A stretch of DNA of 64,000 bases from CAYNUJ01 sp964573255. Lineage in GTDB: Bacteria > Bacteroidota > Ignavibacteria > Ignavibacteriales > Melioribacteraceae. Shown piece by piece: positions 1 to 6,967 of this stretch (position 1 is its first letter; each line of letters begins with the position of its first letter). The translations under genes were made by a program, and so were the position numbers. The stretch is taken from assembly GCA_964573255.1 (NCBI GenBank), contig CAZNJB010000012.1, forward strand, positions 12,982-76,981, given 5' to 3'. Below the pieces are notes generated by a model. The model was not told the origin of the DNA, did no database searches, and saw only the letters and a program-made list of their open reading frames with translations.

Positions 1-151
1 AGGTGAAAATACCATAATTAGATTTTTTTACTGTTATAAAAAGAATAGGATTATAATAATTCTTCATGGATTCACAAAGAAAACTCAAAAAACTCCAAGA
101 AAAGAATTAGAAATTGCCATAAAAAGAAAAAAGGAAATAGAAAATGAATGA
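1..151 (+). CDS. HigB/RelE-family toxin (Gp49-like), C-terminal part only
   Basis: The window opens inside this gene. Reading from base 2 gives about 49 codons ending at a TGA at 149-151. The visible stretch holds the family signature: a hydrophobic strand (RIIIILHGF) followed by a basic TKKTQKTP segment and a charged helix ending KRKKEIENE. This matches the C-terminus of RelE/HigB-type mRNA interferases of the phage Gp49-like family, which cut translated mRNA on the ribosome. The stop overlaps the start of the downstream antitoxin by 8 bases, the usual toxin-first HigBA order and a sign of translational coupling. The N-terminus is outside the window, so activity cannot be judged. Confidence 0.85.
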   Translation, partial: GENTIIRFFYCYKKNRIIIILHGFTKKTQKTPRKELEIAIKRKKEIENE

Positions 152-422
152 TTTAGATAAATTAGAAAGCAAATTACGCAAGCAGATAAAAAATTTTGAT
201 GAAAAATATTCCACCGCAAAAATCAGATTAGAACTTGCAATTCAAATAGCAAACGAACGTGAAAAAGCCGGCCTTTCTCAAAAAGAACTGGCAAAAAAAT
301 TAAATACGACTCAATCTGTTATCTCCCGTATCGAAAACGGAAAACAAAATATATCTCTTGATATGCTTCAAAAAATCGCAAATGCATTAGGGAAAAAATC
401 CGTACATGTTTCTTTTGTTTAA
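144..422 (+). CDS. HigA-type antitoxin, XRE-family helix-turn-helix
   Basis: A 92-residue protein. The C-terminal half is a classic Cro/C1 helix-turn-helix: residues about 35-85 include REKAGLSQKELAKKL, then TQSVISRIENGK, and a closing helix. The N-terminal half (about 1-33) is a charged helix of the kind that contacts the toxin. It overlaps the toxin gene by 8 bases, so the pair is one operon. In HigBA systems the antitoxin neutralises the toxin and represses its own promoter, which would lie before the window. The 155 bases after it hold no gene. Confidence 0.9.
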   Translation: MNDLDKLESKLRKQIKNFDEKYSTAKIRLELAIQIANEREKAGLSQKELAKKLNTTQSVISRIENGKQNISLDMLQKIANALGKKSVHVSFV

Positions 423-577
423 GTCTTATCTTTGCAAAATCAGTTTGCTGTACCAATGTAAAGTTTTGGAGTTTTCATATTAGAAATAGAACACAGATGA
501 CACGGATTAATTATGGTTTACGCAGATTAGTTTATAACCAATCACAAACGTACATACACTGTTTTTAATTGGACTAC

Positions 578-1951
578 CTATACCCCTATTCTGTTCAACC
601 CGTTAAGGGCCGCAACGCGGTAAGCTTCCGCCATAGTGGGATAGTTAAACGTTGTATTAACGAAATGCATAAGAGAATTGCCTTCCCCTTTCTGCACCAT
701 CACCATTTGTCCGATATGAATAATTTCTGCAGCGCCGTAACCGAAACAATGAATACCTAACACTTCAAGAGTTTCCCGATGGAAAAGAATTTTCAGCATT
801 CCAGTTGTATGTCCCGTAATTTGAGCGCGAGCCAAATGCTTGAAAAACGAACGTCCGACCTCATAAGGGATTTTCCGTTCAGTCAATTCCTTTTCGTTGA
901 GCCCTACGGAACTTATTTCAGGTAATGTATAAATTCCGGTGGGAATAAATTTAAGCAATTGATCTTCCACATCATCATTCAGAATGTGACGGGCTACAAA
1001 CCTGCCTTGGTCGTAAGCGGCACTTGCAAGACTCGGATAACCGATAACGTCACCTACAGCATAAATATGCGGGATATCTGTCTGATGGAATTCATTAACA
1101 GTAAAATTTCCGCGTGAATCTGTTTTTAGTCCGATATTTTCCAATCCGAGATTTTGAGTATTCCCCGTTCTTCCCTGAGCCCATAATAAATATTCGGCTC
1201 TAATTCGTTTGTTGGATTTCAAATAGATTGTAACCCCTTCGTCATCTGCAACCACCTTATCATATTCCTCATTATGCCTGATCATCACACCATTTTCACG
1301 AAGGTGGTAACTTAATGCATCTATGATCTCATCATCTAAGAAGGAAAGCAGCTGTCTGCGTGTATTAATTAAATTAACCTTTGTGCGCAATCCACGAAAA
1401 ATAGAGGCATATTCACAACCGATAACCCCGGCTCCGTAAATGGCTATGCTATGCGGATGATCTTTTAAGTCCAAAATTGTATCGCTGTCCAAAATACGAG
1501 GATGGGAAAAATCTACATCCTCCGGATGATAAGGATGCGAACCCGTAGCCACAATGAAATAATCCGCTTGATATTTTCTCTTAACTCCGTTCGAATGGCT
1601 CACCTCAATAGTATGCTCATCTACAAACTTAGCATACCCATCAAGAATATCGACCCAATTCCGTTGATAAAAGCTCTTGCGAAGACTATGCTGCTGTTTA
1701 ATCACACTTTCCGCAGTGGAAAGCAAATCTTGAAAATTAACATCGTAAAATTCATTTTTACTCGCTACAATTTCAGTAGCATGCCTAAGCGCTTTACTCG
1801 GTATTGTGCCTCTATGTGTGCAATTACCACCGATATTCCGAAACAAATCGCAAACGGCAACCTTCATACCTCCTTTAACCGCCCTCATTGCGGCTCCTTC
1901 ACCGCCGGGTCCACTGCCTATTACAATTACATCGTATCTTTTTTCTGTCAT
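578..1951 (-). CDS. sthA: Soluble pyridine nucleotide transhydrogenase (SthA-like flavoprotein)
   Basis: About 457 residues, normal for the family. The N-terminus has the FAD dinucleotide motif (VIVIGSGPGGEGAA), a second GxGxxG for NAD(P) lies mid-protein (IYGAGVIGCEYASIF), and the C-terminal dimerisation domain follows. The signature GGNCTHRGTIPSKALR identifies SthA rather than lipoamide dehydrogenase: the second cysteine of the CxxxxC redox disulfide is threonine, as in known SthA enzymes. Expected role: electron exchange between NADPH and NAD+ in the cytoplasm. I prefer the ATG at 1951. A TTG four codons upstream (1963) is in frame, but TTAGGA abuts the ATG. It is monocistronic, with a 400-base gap upstream. 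Confidence 0.88.
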   Translation of the reverse strand: MTEKRYDVIVIGSGPGGEGAAMRAVKGGMKVAVCDLFRNIGGNCTHRGTIPSKALRHATEIVASKNEFYDVNFQDLLSTAESVIKQQHSLRKSFYQRNWVDILDGYAKFVDEHTIEVSHSNGVKRKYQADYFIVATGSHPYHPEDVDFSHPRILDSDTILDLKDHPHSIAIYGAGVIGCEYASIFRGLRTKVNLINTRRQLLSFLDDEIIDALSYHLRENGVMIRHNEEYDKVVADDEGVTIYLKSNKRIRAEYLLWAQGRTGNTQNLGLENIGLKTDSRGNFTVNEFHQTDIPHIYAVGDVIGYPSLASAAYDQGRFVARHILNDDVEDQLLKFIPTGIYTLPEISSVGLNEKELTERKIPYEVGRSFFKHLARAQITGHTTGMLKILFHRETLEVLGIHCFGYGAAEIIHIGQMVMVQKGEGNSLMHFVNTTFNYPTMAEAYRVAALNGLNRIGV

Positions 1952-2354
1952 TCCTAACCGCAATAAAATAAAAATAGAAATTGCAAATATAAGGATATTC
2001 GGTATTATTATGTTTCGATAGTATTAAGTTTTTCTTTGAATTATAAAATTTTTTGGCGCTTATTGCAGACAATATCGTATAAATCTATAATCTATTATAA
2101 TATTTAAGCTTTTTATACGATAGCAGCTTTTTGGTCGTATAAATACAATATTCAATCCACTTCCGAATCTTTATTCCCCAATAACCGTAACAACAATATT
2201 TTTGTATGTTAGAAAAGATTATGATGAATTTAGCTCAGTAATGAAGAAGGAGATATTATTGTAGGGTTCGATACTTTCAATAGTTAAAATTATTTTAATC
2301 TACTACATCTATTCTTAGTAACGAACCCATAATAAGGGTAGGATTATGTATACT
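1952..2354. other. AT-rich intergenic region with no recognised gene
   Basis: About 400 bases between the transhydrogenase start and the small membrane protein stop, both on the minus strand. It must hold the transhydrogenase promoter. Direct reading found no conserved ORF with a ribosome site, no RNA gene and no convincing terminator. A short direct repetition of TCGTATAAAT-like sequence near 2070-2140 is visible but weak. Confidence 0.5.
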
Positions 2355-2561
2355 TTAAGTTGAATTTTTAAATCTACCTCTTTTGAAAAAATAGAACAGT
2401 ATTCCGGCAATAATTCCACCTAAAATATCTTGTACAAAATTAATTTGAATGGAGAAATGTAAAAAATAGACCGCTACTGCATCAGTCAAAATAAAAACAA
2501 GAACAAATACTATGATTATTCTTATTAGTGAGTTAAAATGTGTTTTGTTTTTATGTTTCAT
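2355..2561 (-). CDS. Small two-helix membrane protein
   Basis: A 68-residue protein not recognised by family. Residues about 12-34 (LIRIIIVFVLVFILTDAVAV) and about 42-60 (ILGGIIAGILFYFF) are two predicted transmembrane helices, with a basic N-terminus and a basic KRGRFKNST tail. This suggests both ends face the cytoplasm. The start is well supported: GGAG lies 8 bases before the ATG. It sits 19 bases after the glycine-rich bacteriocin-like ORF on the same strand, so the two are probably co-transcribed. An immunity-like role is possible by position and topology only. No homology supports that. Confidence 0.6.
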   Translation of the reverse strand: MKHKNKTHFNSLIRIIIVFVLVFILTDAVAVYFLHFSIQINFVQDILGGIIAGILFYFFKRGRFKNST

Positions 2562-2580
2562 TACAATATCTCCGTCGCTA

Positions 2581-2895
2581 TTATCCCCACAACCAATCGA
2601 TTAATTCGCCTACTGCTTCAGCAACCGACCCGGCTACTCCTCCAGCCAATGCTCCAACACCAATACATGCACCGAGAGTCATCTCAGCACAACCGGTAAC
2701 TACTGCGCCAACCGCGCCTCCGACCGCTCCTTTTACGTCCTCTTTTCCAATGGTAGCAAGATCTGTTTGCTTAGGTAAACTATTATTCCCCAAATATTGT
2801 TGAATAGCATCAAGCCATACATCAAAATTTTCACTCCAATATATTTTTGATTTATATGCTATAGCGGAAGTAACTAAAATTATTTTTGCATCCAA
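2581..2895 (-). CDS. Glycine-zipper, bacteriocin-like protein (possibly an N-truncated fragment)
   Basis: Up to 104 residues. The C-terminal half is a run of small residues with GxxxG/AxxxG spacing (from KEDVKGAVGGAVGAVV to about residue 98) ending ELIDWLWG, with two cysteines five residues apart. The middle has IAYKSKIYWSENFDVW. As I recall, Bacteroidota genomes encode many proteins with an S-IA-xS-YW segment followed by a DVxGAxGGAxG tail, usually with a longer N-terminal half. Here the only possible start is a TTG at 2893-2895 with no ribosome site, and an in-frame TAG lies 14 codons further upstream. The gene may therefore be a shortened remnant. Function is unknown; a pore-forming or secreted peptide is plausible. 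Confidence 0.5.
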   Translation of the reverse strand: MDAKIILVTSAIAYKSKIYWSENFDVWLDAIQQYLGNNSLPKQTDLATIGKEDVKGAVGGAVGAVVTGCAEMTLGACIGVGALAGGVAGSVAEAVGELIDWLWG

Positions 2896-2980
2896 TTCGT
2901 TTAATTTTTTCGTATATAAAAATACCGGAGGCTAATATATATATATTCAAGTTTTTATTTATGCATTAGAAAAAAATATT

Positions 2981-3406
2981 TTATGCACTTTCTCCCATCA
3001 CCGTGACCACAATTCTCCGCGCACCGCCGTAATCACGGTGTTCGCCAAGGTAAATGCCTTGCCACGTACCTAGATCCAATCGTCCGTCTTTAATAGGAAT
3101 TGTAAGCGACTGACAGAGCAACGATGATTTAATATGTGCGGGCATATCGTCACTGCCTTCGTAAGTGTGTTCGTAATAAGGCGCATCTTCGGGAATCATT
3201 TTATTGAAATGCTTTTCCATATCGCGCCGTACATCTGGAGAAACATTTTCGTTTATAGTTAAAGACGCCGACGTATGCTTGATAAAAATATTGACGATGC
3301 CAACTTTTACCTTACCTATTTCCGGTACTGCATTTTCAATTTCGTGGGTAATTATATGAAACCCACGGGGATAAGGCTTAAGAGTTATTTCGGTTTGGTA
3401 GTACAT
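2981..3406 (-). CDS. YjbQ/UPF0047 family protein
   Basis: 141 residues, the full length of the YjbQ fold. Family marks are visible: HTSASLTINEN near residue 45-55, the acidic segment DDMPAHIKSSLL near 86-97, LGTWQGIYLGEHR near 112-124, and a closing beta strand RRIVVTVMGE. Members form trimers with a conserved histidine/acidic pocket. Some show thiamin-phosphate synthase activity in vitro, but the physiological role is unsettled. GAGGAA lies 8 bases before the ATG, which supports this start. It stands alone between the beta-barrel gene and the bacteriocin-like ORF. Confidence 0.88.
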   Translation of the reverse strand: MYYQTEITLKPYPRGFHIITHEIENAVPEIGKVKVGIVNIFIKHTSASLTINENVSPDVRRDMEKHFNKMIPEDAPYYEHTYEGSDDMPAHIKSSLLCQSLTIPIKDGRLDLGTWQGIYLGEHRDYGGARRIVVTVMGESA

Positions 3407-3449
3407 TTCACTTTCCTCGATTCATAATATTATGCGGAAATATTAATGT

Positions 3450-4133
3450 TTAGAACTTATAATCCACTCCTATCAATAATAATACCGAGTAAATTTTCCT
3501 ATCAAAATCATTCGAAAATGAGATATTTTGCAAATCAAAATAATATTTTGATTGCATATTAATAAAAACATCCGACACTAGATTGTATTCCATTCCAATA
3601 GCGATTTCTCCGAAAACAGTCGATGTTTTGAAGTCGTCCTCACTGTTAAACTCTACAAAATTACCATTATGGTAATCAACTATAGTCTGTGCGCTCCTAA
3701 AATAACTTAATCCAGCCCCCAAAAGAAGAAACGGTTTCAAAACATATTCGGGATACTTAAATTTAGCATAAATTGGAATATCCAAGTAACTTAAAGTGAT
3801 TTTTGCATCTTCAAAACTATTCATCAATAAAACTAATATTTTATGTCCCCTTTCAATGAATCGCGGCTCACTTCCTAAAGCAAAATAATCGTTGAAATTG
3901 TAATATATGGCTAATGAAAAAAACATTGCATTCCATTGTCCATCAACAACATCTCCGATACCCTTTTCCTCCAACGCTAAAGACTTTACTAAAGAATAAT
4001 TTTTACCGCCATTAATTCCGATACTGAATTGTCCTAAAAGAGTATTAGAATACAACAAAACAAATAACACTATTAAACATCTTCCGTGCCTCTTAGCATC
4101 CAATAAACCACTTATTACTACAAAGACATTCAT
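3450..4133 (-). CDS. Outer-membrane beta-barrel protein (PorT/OmpA-barrel-like)
   Basis: 227 residues. A hydrophobic signal segment (about 19-35, LIVLFVLLYSNTLLGQ) is followed by FSIGINGGKNYS and alternating amphipathic strands with aromatic ends, finishing VLLLIGVDYKF. The closing aromatic residue is typical of outer-membrane barrels. The layout resembles the small porin-like OMP_b-brl families common in Bacteroidota. The first methionine gives an unusually long n-region of about 18 residues; no later methionine precedes the hydrophobic core, so the true start could be a non-ATG codon. No operon partner. Substrate and role are unknown. Confidence 0.7.
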   Translation of the reverse strand: MNVFVVISGLLDAKRHGRCLIVLFVLLYSNTLLGQFSIGINGGKNYSLVKSLALEEKGIGDVVDGQWNAMFFSLAIYYNFNDYFALGSEPRFIERGHKILVLLMNSFEDAKITLSYLDIPIYAKFKYPEYVLKPFLLLGAGLSYFRSAQTIVDYHNGNFVEFNSEDDFKTSTVFGEIAIGMEYNLVSDVFINMQSKYYFDLQNISFSNDFDRKIYSVLLLIGVDYKF

Positions 4134-4438
4134 TCGTTAAAACACCCAAAATATTATTTCATAATAGAATTTATTTATAATCTATAAACAAATTCTATAA
4201 ATCCGGCTAAAAATATAGTAAAATAATGGCTCTCAATTATATACCAAATCTATTGCCCTTTGATACACTTGTAATTCATCCAATTTCATTTTGCCCTCTA
4301 ATTTATTCCATAGAAATAAAAGACATTTCCAGTAGCTTAATAATATTCGGTGAAGCCGAGCAAGTGACAACCAAATGACGCCGAGTTTGCCTGACGTCAG
4401 GCAGGCAAAACGAGGGTAATCTCTACCTAATAACTATA
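4134..4438. other. Intergenic region containing a REP-like palindrome
   Basis: 305 bases between the barrel protein start and the ogt stop. No ORF with a ribosome site was found. The only clear structure is the palindrome at 4388-4403, listed separately. Confidence 0.5.
4388..4403. repeat. Perfect 16-bp palindrome, REP-like
   Basis: TGCCTGACGTCAGGCA is an exact palindrome and is followed by AGGCAAA, which can also pair with the preceding TTTGCCT. GC-rich palindromes of this kind in AT-rich genomes are often extragenic repeats. A remnant of a REP-associated transposase lies 1.3 kb away. No second copy of this exact sequence was noticed in the window. Confidence 0.45.
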
Positions 4439-4936
4439 CTAGTCAAACAGTTCCATCTGTACCTCTTTCCCCGAATGCTTAGCCTCATGTTTCAGCAGCC
4501 ACTCCTTGCGCCACAGTCCGCCGGCATATCCGGTTAAACTGCCGTCTGCTCCAATTACGCGATGACAAGGAACAATAATGGATATTTTATTCTTCCCGTT
4601 TGCGCTGCCCACAGCTCTAATTGATTTGACATCGCCTAAAGCTTCGGCTAATTGATTATAAGAAATCGTTTCCCCAAATGGAATCTTGAGCAATTCGTTC
4701 CAAACCCGATGCTGAAATTCAGTCCCCTCCTGATAAATCGGAATGTCAAATTCTTTACGAATACCGGCGAAATATTCCGCCAACTGTTCTTTACACTCCA
4801 GCAAAATATCATTGGAGTTCCCCGGTTCCATTTCCGTGTCAGAAAAAACAAATAAAATGGAGTTTACCGCATCCTCGGTTGCTGTTAATTTCAGTAGGCC
4901 TAATGGAGATTTAAGATATGTAATATATTTTTTCAT
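4439..4936 (-). CDS. ogt: Methylated-DNA-[protein]-cysteine S-methyltransferase
   Basis: 165 residues, the usual length of Ogt. The acceptor cysteine lies in IIVPCHRVIGADGSLTGYAGG (about 122-142), the family hallmark. The DNA-binding helix-turn-helix precedes it (IPFGETISYNQLAEALG, SIRAVGSANGKN with the arginine finger region). The protein transfers the methyl group from O6-methylguanine or O4-methylthymine to its own cysteine and is used once. The N-terminal domain is short, and there is no Ada regulatory domain. It is followed at 18 bases by a small unknown ORF. Confidence 0.93.
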   Translation of the reverse strand: MKKYITYLKSPLGLLKLTATEDAVNSILFVFSDTEMEPGNSNDILLECKEQLAEYFAGIRKEFDIPIYQEGTEFQHRVWNELLKIPFGETISYNQLAEALGDVKSIRAVGSANGKNKISIIVPCHRVIGADGSLTGYAGGLWRKEWLLKHEAKHSGKEVQMELFD

Positions 4937-4953
4937 AACTGCTTAAGGTTCTT

Positions 4954-5157
4954 TTACTTTTTCCAGCATCGAACCAATTTTCTCGAACGAATATTTTTCC
5001 CTTTTAACTCAATTGTTACTTCCATCTCATCGACATTATGGTCTTTTAATTTTTTCTTCACATTATCTGGAATAGCTATATCTACTCGTTTTGTGATTTT
5101 CCCTTTATATTTTATTTTCCCATCCAGCACACCAATTTCATTTTTTCTTTTAGCCAT
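4954..5157 (-). CDS. Small basic protein of unknown function
   Basis: 67 residues from the ATG at 5157. A TTG ten codons upstream is in frame, but the ATG has GGA about 8 bases before it. The sequence is lysine-rich with a beta-strand pattern: KIKYKGKITKRVDIAIPDNVKKKLKDH, then EMEVTIELKGKNIRSRKLVRCWKK. The middle resembles a short swapped-hairpin or small nucleic-acid-binding fold, but I do not recognise a family. It is on the same strand as ogt and could share its transcript, lying upstream of it. Confidence 0.5.
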   Translation of the reverse strand: MAKRKNEIGVLDGKIKYKGKITKRVDIAIPDNVKKKLKDHNVDEMEVTIELKGKNIRSRKLVRCWKK

Positions 5158-5243
5158 CGTTATTCCATAGTTCTTTGTTTCACGCAAGGATACAAGTAAA
5201 AATTCAACTTATGGTACCCTTTACATAAACTTAAGAAAAGCTT

Positions 5244-5663
5244 TTAAAATTCTTCCTCTTCCACAAACGCCTCAAACCTTTTTCGCTCTTCGGGGGTTAA
5301 TCTGTGCGGCTTTTTCGTTTCGGTATTAATGAACAATCCTTTTTGCCAGCCCTCTGCTGCAAGAATGCCGTCATTTTTGTAGAACCGAAAACTCATTATT
5401 GCCGATGCCGCACCAAGTTTGGATACCCATATCTCCGCATAGACTTTATCTCCGAAATAAATCGGTTTTCTGTAACGAATATGTGTTTCGGTAAGAACCG
5501 GAAGGATACCGGATTTTTCAATTTCTTCTACGGGCAACCCCATTGCCTCGAGAAGTTTCATCCTGCCAATCTCCATCCATTCAATATAAACAGTGTTATT
5601 AAGATGATGAACAATATCGATTTGATAGGTGTAAACTTCTAGATTGTATTTTATTCTACTCAT
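5244..5663 (-). CDS. Acyl-CoA thioesterase, 4HBT/YbgC hot-dog family
   Basis: 139 residues, the standard single hot-dog domain. The N-terminal active-site segment is YQIDIVHHLNNTVYIEW (about 13-29): the aspartate and the H-x-N-N pattern correspond to the catalytic Asp loop of 4-hydroxybenzoyl-CoA-thioesterase-type enzymes. The long central helix follows (GRMKLLEAMGLPVEE), then strands including HIRYRKPIYFGDKV. Expected activity: hydrolysis of short or medium acyl-CoA thioesters in the cytoplasm; the natural substrate cannot be told from sequence. GGGAGA lies 7 bases before the ATG. Confidence 0.85.
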   Translation of the reverse strand: MSRIKYNLEVYTYQIDIVHHLNNTVYIEWMEIGRMKLLEAMGLPVEEIEKSGILPVLTETHIRYRKPIYFGDKVYAEIWVSKLGAASAIMSFRFYKNDGILAAEGWQKGLFINTETKKPHRLTPEERKRFEAFVEEEEF

Positions 5664-5681
5664 AAAAAATCTCCCTTTTAA

Positions 5682-6050
5682 TCAATGCCTATTTCCGATA
5701 ATTCTTCTTTTATTAATTTCTCTTTGTATGTTTTTCTTTTTCCATTTTTGGAGATTGTTACGAATGTATTTTAATATCCTCAACAAATCATTTTCATCGC
5801 GAACAATCTGATAATAAAACCGTTCCTGCCAACCAAAATTTTTGTAATCACTTGGCATTACACCACCGTGTAACCGCCGCCTTGAATGCACTGATTACAT
5901 TCCAAAACATTCGTCCATTTTTAATTTCTCCAAACATAATCTCATGTCTTTGTGCACATATTGTAACGTAATACCAACCGGGATTCGAATAATCCCAATC
6001 CTTTTTTCTCGTCGCTTCAACACGATATTTATTTTTTTAAACAACGTCAT
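5682..6050 (-). pseudogene. Internally deleted, frameshifted REP-associated tyrosine transposase (RAYT/Y1)
   Basis: Two in-frame ORFs here are not genes. Reading across frames recovers a transposase. It starts at the ATG at 6050-6048 (MTLFKK), shifts in a run of seven A's, then continues NKYRVEATRKKDWDYSNP, GWYYVTICAQRHEIMFGEI, KNGRM: the typical RAYT N-terminus. It jumps directly to FWNVISAFKAAVTRWCNAK and, after a second shift, to FGWQERFYYQIVRDENDLL and RILKYIRNN, the family C-terminus. The central part, which should contain the HxH metal motif region, is missing, so about 115 residues remain instead of roughly 180-240. It begins one base after the lexA stop. Confidence 0.82.
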
Positions 6051-6051
6051 T

Positions 6052-6669
6052 TCACCCCACCCTTCTTTCCATACTTCTGTAAACGCCAATAACCACGCCT
6101 ACTAATTTGAAACCGGAATAATCTTTTTCTATTATTATCGGTTCATACTCGGGATTTTCGGAATGGAGTTCGATTCTGTTTTTCTTTTTGTAGAACCGCT
6201 TTACAACCGCGGCATCGTCCAGCACGGCAACAACAATATGCCCGTTGCGTACTTCGGTATTGGGATTAACAATAATAACATCCCCGGTAAAGATGTAGGC
6301 ATCTTTAAGACTGTCCCCTTTTACTTTCAGCAGAAATGAATCCTTTGGCATACGGGCGATTGTAGGCAGTTCGATTGTATCTATCGCATCGGGATAAATA
6401 GTAAGCGGATTTCCGGCAGCAACTTCTCCGAGTACGGGACGCGGTATAAAAAATTTATCTTCCGTCAGTAGTTCAATTCCGCGGGAAATTTTCGGATTAC
6501 GCCTGATGTAGCCCTTCCGCTCGATTGCTTTTAAATGCTGTTGCACAGTGGAGCGATTGCGATAACCGAAATGCTCGGCAACTTCGGCAAGCGTAGGAAT
6601 TTTTCCCTCTGCTTTTTTATCAATAATAAAATCGAGTATCTTTTGCTGGGTTTGAGTTAAGTTTTTCAT
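6052..6669 (-). CDS. lexA: LexA repressor, SOS response
   Basis: 205 residues, normal length. The N-terminal winged helix (TQTQQKILDFIIDKKAEGKIPTL-type start, then STVQQHLKAIERKGYI) binds SOS operators. The C-terminal S24 peptidase domain has the scissile Ala-Gly in GEVAAGNP (about 80-87), the catalytic serine in VKGDSLKDA (about 117-125) and the lysine in AVVKRF (about 158). RecA-stimulated self-cleavage is expected. The residue after the serine is leucine where most LexA proteins have methionine; this is conservative. Its promoter should lie in 6670-6911, where an 18-bp palindrome occurs. A transposase remnant follows its stop. Confidence 0.92.
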   Translation of the reverse strand: MKNLTQTQQKILDFIIDKKAEGKIPTLAEVAEHFGYRNRSTVQQHLKAIERKGYIRRNPKISRGIELLTEDKFFIPRPVLGEVAAGNPLTIYPDAIDTIELPTIARMPKDSFLLKVKGDSLKDAYIFTGDVIIVNPNTEVRNGHIVVAVLDDAAVVKRFYKKKNRIELHSENPEYEPIIIEKDYSGFKLVGVVIGVYRSMERRVG

Positions 6670-6838
6670 AGCAACCTATTGCTTATTTTTCTATTTTTAC
6701 TTTTTCTTTCCCTGAATACACCTTCGGCACGTCAGTCACAACTGAAAAGAAGAAGCATTTTACTCTTGAAATATGTTCTTGCAACTTAAATTAACCGGAG
6801 TGCAAGCATACATCCGGTATTCAAAAACAAGAACAAAT

Positions 6839-6856
6839 ACCATACATTTGTATGGT
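6839..6856. promoter_or_regulatory. 18-bp palindrome upstream of lexA, candidate operator
   Basis: ACCATACA-TT-TGTATGGT is a perfect inverted repeat with 8-base arms, 170 bases before the lexA start and outside any gene. Its size and symmetry fit a dimeric repressor site, and LexA autoregulation is usual. I do not know the SOS-box consensus of this lineage, so assignment to LexA is inference. Confidence 0.4.
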
Positions 6857-6911
6857 TCTAATTTATCTATAAATTATTTCCTAGTCAAGAGGAATTTACA
6901 GTTTAGGGTTT

Positions 6912-6942
6912 AAAATAAAAACGGTTCCGCTAAGGGAACCGT
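6912..6942 (-). terminator. Rho-independent terminator of the polysaccharide operon
   Basis: On the minus strand, ACGGTTCC pairs with GGAACCGT (6921-6928 with 6935-6942), followed by TTTTTATTTT. It lies 26 bases after the hybrid kinase stop and marks the end of the seven-gene operon. Confidence 0.8.
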
Positions 6943-6967
6943 CCGATAAAAATTATTTAGAAAAGAA

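Noticed and set aside
569..760. Plus-strand frame over the end of the transhydrogenase gene
   Set aside because: Shadow of the sthA reading frame on the opposite strand.
5895..6089. 64-codon frame as a separate gene after lexA
   Set aside because: Reading the next frame gives transposase sequence over the same bases; it is part of the RAYT pseudogene and overlaps the lexA end.
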